DNA from: Lethocerus indicus
Taxonomy: Eukaryota; Arthropoda; Insecta; Hemiptera; Belostomatidae
Reading direction: 5' to 3'
Assembly: GCA_019843655.1 (NCBI GenBank)
Contig: JACDQD010000104.1
Location: 8,308,001-8,372,000 of the forward strand
Length of the DNA: 64,000 bases
Below the pieces are notes generated by a model. It did no database searches and had not been told where the DNA came from. It saw only the letters and a list, made by a program, of their open reading frames with translations. The translations under genes were made by a program, and so were the position numbers. This document shows, in pieces, positions 57,801-64,000 of the stretch (the first letter of the stretch is position 1; each line of letters begins with the position of its first letter).

Positions 57801-59343
57801 GACATAGTTTCAGTTCAGTCGGATACTTTATCTCCTTTGTGCAGTATAATAAATAAAAATTTTCGTATTTCAGTTCAGAAATAACTACTACATTTGTGAT
57901 ACTTTTATAAACTTCTTTTCAATTACGCCTTTTTAAATTGGCCTCGAAGATTACAGACGGGTATCGTTTTTAGAGCGTTCCCTTCCGTTTGCGGAGACCG
58001 GAAGTTCTGTAGAATAATTCCCTGGTGGTCCGTGCTGAAATTGGCAGAAAAAGAAATGAAATTAAAAGTATAGTGGATCGGTGCGAATTCCAAATGGGGC
58101 TTGCGTTCGTTGTGTCGGGTTCCTGGCGGGCAGGGGCGAAGAGCTCCCGCGGGAGGGGCCCGGGAAAAGGTAGGCGCCTTTCTTAGTTTTAATTTCTCCT
58201 TTCCTTCGGTTTTTTATTGGCAATAAAAACAGGTTTGGAAGTGGACTCATTAAGAGATAAATTTAATATTCAGGAGGAGCCCGAAATTTAATGTACCCTT
58301 CTTTTCTTTTTACTTGAATATAAGGCCTTGGGTTTTACTACTTGCTGTATAAAATAGGTAACCTGTATTAATAATATTCGATGGACATTTTCCTGACATA
58401 TTCTTGAAATTAATAGGACAGTACTAATTCAATCATTATGTCCTTTGTACGATATATTAAATAAACATTTTAATATTTCTTGAAAAATAACGAAGTATTC
58501 ATAACTTATTTAGTCCATCACTGCTAACTTAATTAGTAAATTATAATGTGGATTAAATATTATACAAAAATAGTTGGCTCCAGGATGAAACGAAAGGAAT
58601 AAATTTATTCAAATTACAACTCAAGAATCACACTTCAGTTGTCTGTTCCCACTTACTGTCGCCCCCGTGATAAACTTGTTCTTTGGGCATTTCTATGGTA
58701 GTCTTTCCATCAGTCCCTTTCCATTTGTATTATTCGAAAACTGTAAATTACACTCGTTAACGACAGCTTGATAAATTGTATTTTCCTGCGTTGGCAGCCG
58801 CGCCTGTCAGGAACAAAAATCCGGAAAGCTCCAATGTTCGGTTCTGTCGTTTATCCATAATTGAAAATGCGAGCAAACGAGTCCTTAATTTAATAACCGG
58901 AGGCACGATTATAATTTCTACCGACAATAGAAGCCTCTTATGGCTTCGGGATTTTATACGGAGATTGGAATGGATGGGGGGGGGGGAGGGCTTAGAAAAC
59001 CAAACTTTGGCTACGCCTCCTTGTGTCCCCCTAAAATAAATTAAGTTTGGCCCTTCTTCGGCTCAACCTTCCGAAGACTTTTTGTACCTTTTGCCCGAAG
59101 TCTTAACATTTCTAAAGCTTTTGTTGCCGCCGGGGCGCGGAAAGTTCGTACGCCGATTCCCGAATAATCCAAATTCATTTATCAAAGTCGCTAATTGTGG
59201 TGGGGAATTTTTTTCCACGTCGATTCTATGGGAGAGAACCGACGACGTTTCAATTAATTCGCGCGACGACTTCCGCAGTTTTTGGAAGCCTGTAGAAAGA
59301 GAAAGTTTTAAATCTCCCACGGACTCTCAAGTTTTATCTCGCG
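54871..59343. other. non-coding stretch, no gene recognised
   Basis: A GC-richer islet lies at 55.54-55.76 kb. A minus-strand segment 56199-56237 is bracketed by an acceptor-like TCTATCTCAG and a GTAAGT donor, with one open frame, but is too short to call. A stop-free plus-strand run at about 56.0-56.25 kb shows no known motif. G11 occurs at 58976-58986. Confidence 0.45.
58976..58986. repeat. G11 homopolymer
   Basis: Eleven consecutive G followed by AGGG. Confidence 0.9.
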
Positions 59344-59379
59344 TGGCCTCCACTGATCCAACGGCCTCAACTGATCCAA
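59344..59379. repeat. 18-bp tandem duplication
   Basis: TGGCCTCCACTGATCCAA and CGGCCTCAACTGATCCAA, 16 of 18 positions identical. A looser repeat of ACAGG-x-TCCTAATAT follows at about 59459-59496. Confidence 0.8.
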
Positions 59380-61113
59380 TTCGCGAAAAATTAAGTACAC
59401 AAATTCAGTTTGAGTTCTACTCATGCATTATCTATTGATGTCCAGAACGAGTAAGGAACAGGTTCCTAATATCAAGGAAACAGGATCCTAATATTCAATT
59501 AATTCTGGTTTTAATAGTTAGATAGAGAGATAGCGATGACCAGCGGTACAGAAATATCCGAATCACGAATATAACACGATGGGAATGTAGTTTTTAAAGG
59601 GGGGTAAATTTTAAATTCGATGAAAAACCAGAAATTAGTGATTGTTGTATTTTTGCCTCATGATGACCTTTGGCCGCGTCATTTCACTCCCAAATTTGAA
59701 ATAACCTTTTTTTTAAAAAAATTTCACTTTCCTCTGAGTCGTTTCCAACAGTAATTGAAAGCAAAGCGTACATCCACGGCAGACACATGCCAGCGAAACA
59801 GACGCGCTGACAGGTACATTCTGGACCGAGATCGATAGTCAAGGAGCATGCAGCCGAAGCGAGGTTTAACAGGGATTTCCTGTACACCGGCCTATTGGAC
59901 AGTAGAAAGGCCCATGGAGTGGACGGAAAATGGAAAGCATTGTTTGTGTGATTATATATTTTATATTGTGAGCTAATGACCGGACACGCTATGTTTATTA
60001 TGTGGGTGAAACACACAACTTGTTGCAACCATGACTTGTTTCACAGTCTGTTTTGTTTCCAAGCAATACACCGAATTAGATTAGCGTTTTGGAGTAACAT
60101 CTTTCTTTCGGCCCCTTTCAAAATCCGGTAACTGGAAGTAAAACTTGGAACATTGAATTAATTTTACTTCTTGCATATTTTACCAACTTGTTCTTTATTC
60201 TACTGTAACGTGTGTGTCGGCAAATTGCGATAAAAATGTAATTCAGAAACATGCTTTTTATGCAGCTTTTATAAGACCAGGAGCGCATTTACCCGAAAAT
60301 CTTTTGGAGCCACTGGCCTAGATTGCTTTACCATAGTCTCCCCTTGAAAATTGTTTTAACGCTTCAGTTGAAAAATGTCTGAAAGGAGAAATTGCAGGCA
60401 TCCGCTTTAAAGTCAAATAATTTCCTCAAAAATAGTATTATCGAGGGATAAAATTGCGCCGAAACGCATACTATCATGCCCGCATTGGTTTTATATCTTG
60501 TCTTTCTTTCCGGTCACGAAATAAATATAATTTCTTTAATATATTTTTAATCATGATTCGGTTCCGGACGCTGGTAGTGATGGTAGTGCAACATTATTTT
60601 ATCTTCAGTATAACGCAATGCAAATCGACGAAAGAAATTGAAACTTTTTCATTCCAAACAAAACTCATAATTTAAGCCACCCCTGTGGCCATATTACGAA
60701 ATTCGCTCGGTGAAATGATATGACCTTTGCATATCAAGTTAGACTCTATCCGGCAGATGCGGGAGCTTACGTATGAAAATTAACTGAAAATTGGTCCCGG
60801 ACGGGAAATTTCGTTGAAGTCATCAGGAGGAAAATTGCCAATTGGGGAAGTTTTTTAAAAATAAAGCCCTTTCTTAATTGCGCCCCGGACTTCACCCGTA
60901 ATGTTAGAGCGTCGCGTCGACGAGTCGTCGTCGGTTATAAAACTTCATTAGAAAGAGTGTTTCGAAAATCCCCTTTCGTGAGGTTTGTATTTAAATAGAA
61001 TTACGATTTAATCCACCGAAAAAAATATAGTTTCTCCGACCCCTTTATTATTCCGTGTGGAGAGAGTAATAAAAGGGGAGATAAAATTAATTTTCATCAC
61101 TAATTAAAATAAA
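59380..61113. other. non-coding stretch, no gene recognised
   Basis: Near 60715-60740 TGACCTTTGCATATCA combines a nuclear-receptor half-site (AAGGTCA on the minus strand) with an octamer-like TTTGCAT; this is motif-level evidence only. No gene is supported. Confidence 0.45.
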
Positions 61114-61225
61114 AGCCCCACTTGGGCCCACAATTTTCTTTTGAGAGAAGAAAAATAAGAAGTTGGATTTTAATTAAGAAATTAATTTCAACGGGGCCCT
61201 TGAAATTAATAAGGGAGCCCCACTT
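61114..61225. repeat. AGCCCCACTT direct repeat around an 11-bp inverted repeat
   Basis: AGCCCCACTT occurs at 61114-61123 and 61216-61225. Between them ATTAATTTCAA (61181-61191) and TTGAAATTAAT (61200-61210) form a perfect 11-bp inverted repeat around CGGGGCCC. Confidence 0.75.
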
Positions 61226-62495
61226 CAAATTCTTCAGGTACATGGGGCCTTTGGCTTTATTCCATTATTCATAATGCATTGGAAAAATTAGAAAAATACC
61301 GCACATATTGTACACTCGCCATCGGATGACGTAGTCAGAACTGTAAGAGAATGAGTCACGGGAATGCTTCATCATTTTTTTACTCGAGCGTTCTAATTTA
61401 AAAATCGAATCCCAGCTATTTAACCAACTTTCCATGCCTATACATCCGCTGATCTTTTAATGACCTTTATATTCAATTTTGCAATATTATAATATCGCGT
61501 AATGCTTCTACCCTCGAGCTCATGGACTATTCCCCTTAAGGCCGGTATCCTAGGTCTTTGTACTTTCTAATACATCCAGGAATTCAGACGAGAATACACA
61601 TTCCAGATTTTAGTTTAATCAAAATTTGTTTGTAGCGTTCAATTAGTACATAATGGGTACCGAGAAATTATATTTTCGGCAAATTTCGGTCTAGATTTCT
61701 GCGCTAATTTCGTTCCCTCTTCGGCCGTATTTACCGTCGTGGTACAAAATATGTTTCTAATTATAAAAAAACTGGTATTTGGGAAGATTGGTATTAATCA
61801 TTTTAAACGTTACGTTAAAATTACATAACAAATTACAAATGAACTTATTTTCCTTTTGTATGTGTTCGTGTGGCCATATATTGGGTAAAATACTTCACCA
61901 ATAAACGGCAACGTATCTAACGCTAATGTAAATATTGTAAATTATACGAAGAGATACCATCGGGTATCTGTATAAGACTGTCGTTACAGGCGATTATGAT
62001 CCGTAAGCGGCGGTCCAAGTGGGCGAAGGCCGGGACTTAGCGCGTCCAGCACTAACTCACCGGTTTCAGAGAGTTGGACTGTAGATCGTTAGGGGGTCGG
62101 GCCCTGAGGGGTCGTGCCAATTTCTGCCGGGTGGGGAGGGCACAGCGGCAGAGTAAATCTGGAAAGCCACCCCCCCTCACCCCCCCAACCTCTAGGACTC
62201 AATTTGACACCGAGATAGCGGCTGATGTAGTAGTGGCCGCCCCCGGCCCGCCTCTTATTTATTATCCGGTGCTTAACCCCCGGGGCTACTGCCGATTGGA
62301 GACACTGGGAGGGTCCACTTTTGGCCACGGCATTTAACAACCGCCGCTTAATTAGAATCCTGCCTTTCGGAAAAGTATGCGTTCAAGTCTTACATTTATT
62401 TGCAGGATTAATCAATAATTGATAATTAATGCAAGTCAAATCTCGTAGAGATCCGTTAAATCGGTATTTTGTAAGACCAACTCTTTTTCCACCAG
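61226..62495. other. non-coding stretch, no gene recognised
   Basis: AT-rich, then a GC-rich islet at 62.04-62.34 kb with C7 runs. Frames there have no recognised motif. Confidence 0.5.
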
Positions 62496-62529
62496 TGAAG
62501 AAGGCATTCTGCGTCGAACCGCCGGTTCT
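62496..62529 (+). CDS. weak 34-nt microexon candidate
   Basis: The acceptor CCAACTCTTTTTCCACCAG is strong and the donor TTCT/GTAAGT has a full intron-side consensus. Two frames are open (EEGILRRTAGS or KKAFCVEPPVL). No neighbouring exons were found. Confidence 0.2.
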
Positions 62530-63287
62530 GTAAGTTGCCATTATCCTCGATAAAATCGTGCGATAACTTAATGAACGCAATCCAGAGCGGTGTAAGGGCA
62601 CAGTGGAAGGGTTTCAGGCCGGCCAAGAAGAGCTCCGAATGCCGGGCTTAATGAGCCGCAAACGGCAACTTGGTTCACTCCTTTAAGTAGACCGGTCCCA
62701 ACAACCGATTAACACAAATAAAGGAGGGAACGGCAATTTCACAGGGACAAAATAGACCAATGCGAATTCCTTGGTGCAAATGATTGTGTACGATTATTAT
62801 AACGATAAGATTATTTAAATCGGTTTAATTACGCTTTTCTTCAAAGCGATTCCGCTGATATTCCCACATTATTTTTATAATGACTCTCATGAACGTCCAG
62901 ATTAGGAGAGGAGAATTAGCAGTATTGGTTTTTCTTGGCATATTTGGCCAGATATGATTTTAGCAAAAAAAAATTGGCACAAATAGTCCAGGGAATAAAC
63001 CTCTTGCTTCAGACATGAAAAGCATAAATCACGATTGGTATACTGCGGGGGCTTGATCCCGTTTCCCATACATTGTCTTTGAATATAATTGAACGCAGGA
63101 GAACAGTATTGTAACGGTTACACAATATGGACGTTAAATGAACAAATGTTGAGTTAAAAAAGAGCATCGGTGACTCTATTAAACCTCATTCCACTTGAAA
63201 TAAAACAAATTGGGTGCTTGTGAAAAAAGCGTTTATATTAAAAAAGTGATGTTTACTCAATTAGAGTGTTGAAAAAATTTCACTCAC
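62530..63287. other. non-coding stretch, nothing recognised
   Basis: AT-rich DNA with short chance frames. If the minus-strand exon candidate to the right is real, this is its downstream intron. Confidence 0.4.
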
Positions 63288-63521
63288 CTCTCTGTATATA
63301 TAGTCCAAGATGCCGAACAACGTCTGTAAATAATTCAGATAGTGTTTTTCTGTTCAATCTCTCTCTCTCTTGGCCTGCAAGTGTGACAGTTTTGCTCTCA
63401 ATACTTTTGATCCAATTTATTCCTCTTGATCGAGCGCTCATTCTTGGTGTCGGTTTCTCAACGCGAATCTTCGTGAGGGACACTTGGTGTTCTGATCCCG
63501 TTTGAAATATTTCCGTCCAGA
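63288..63521 (-). CDS. best exon candidate of the window (234 nt, minus strand)
   Basis: On the minus strand a T9 tract followed by GTGCCTGCAG (ending at 63522) forms a near-ideal acceptor. The 234-base segment that follows is open in one frame (two leading bases, 77 codons, one trailing base) and ends at AGAGAG/GTGAGTG, a near-ideal donor at 63287. The peptide begins WTEIFQTGSEHQVSLTKIRV, is basic in the middle (RMSARSRGINWIK) and ends TDVVRHLGLYIQR. A short GA repeat encodes ERER near codon 51. I do not recognise a domain. Both splice sites and the long open frame agree, which is more than any other place here offers, but it remains a single unchained exon; a non-coding RNA exon is also possible. 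Confidence 0.4.
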
Positions 63522-64000
63522 CTGCAGGCACAAAAAAAAACTGCCGGCAGTGAAACAGAAGGACAGATTCATACAAGACCCGGCACTCGGCTTACAAGAA
63601 GATATTACAATGGGCGGCTGAAGAGCATAAATCCTGTTATTAAGAAATTACCATTATTCAAAGCTGGCGATAAAGCGTTACTTTACACGTAGGTTGAATG
63701 GAGAAGGAGGGCTCTTGTAACGTGGGCAGTTTTAATTATGCACACATGAGCGTTTTTAAACATTTTCAAAACTATTTGTCACAGCTATTATCATGTAAAT
63801 TATACACGTATCGAACCGCGTAATTGGGTATATACATCAGTCTTGAATTCTTCGTTTTATGTGAGAACGGATAAGGAACGCTGTATACGTTTGATTAACG
63901 GTGATCATTTTACGAATGGGACATTTAATATCAACGCGAATAATCTGAAAACAGAAGCTGGACAGTTTTCTTTGGCGTTTTGGTAGTAATCGGCTTTGTA
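63522..64000. other. non-coding tail of the window
   Basis: Contains the pyrimidine tract of the exon candidate and AT-rich sequence with no further feature. Confidence 0.45.

Overview
This looks like eukaryotic, most likely arthropod, nuclear DNA that is almost entirely non-coding. No complete protein gene could be supported. The reasons are: no long reading frames, no ribosome-binding or operon structure, many dinucleotide microsatellites, short islets of GC-rich sequence in an AT-rich background, no obvious CpG depletion, and decayed transposon fragments of types common in insects (Jockey-like non-LTR retrotransposons and a transposon with a DUF4817-type helix-turn-helix). The organism cannot be named from the sequence.

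Layout. Positions 1-121 may be the end of a coding exon belonging to a gene that lies to the left. From there to about 22 kb the window is non-coding, broken by a TC microsatellite (5.6 kb), a hammerhead-like core followed by a nested stem-loop (6.83-6.93 kb), and homopolymer and palindrome sites. At 22.36-22.87 kb sits the clearest mobile element: a 512-bp internally deleted Tc1/mariner-like transposon with 72-bp terminal inverted repeats that keeps only the two ends of its transposase. At 31.68-31.87 kb (plus strand) and 45.12-45.55 kb (minus strand) are relics of Jockey-like reverse transcriptases. At 37.70-37.91 kb is the C-terminal tail of another non-LTR endonuclease/reverse transcriptase, and at 48.6-48.7 kb a hAT-like terminus. 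A second hammerhead-like core lies inside a 160-bp inverted-repeat unit (38.11-38.27 kb), and a third at 33.45 kb.

Genes. A few short segments combine a good splice acceptor, an open frame and a good donor. The best are 63,288-63,521 (minus) and 49,407-49,541, 36,454-36,512, 28,939-28,983 and 40,060-40,126 (plus). None matches a protein I recognise. Sites of this quality are expected by chance in 64 kb, so they are low-confidence candidates only. The rest reads as intergenic or intronic DNA, possibly with regulatory elements (for example paired inverted TTTATG sites at 6.59 and 32.20 kb).
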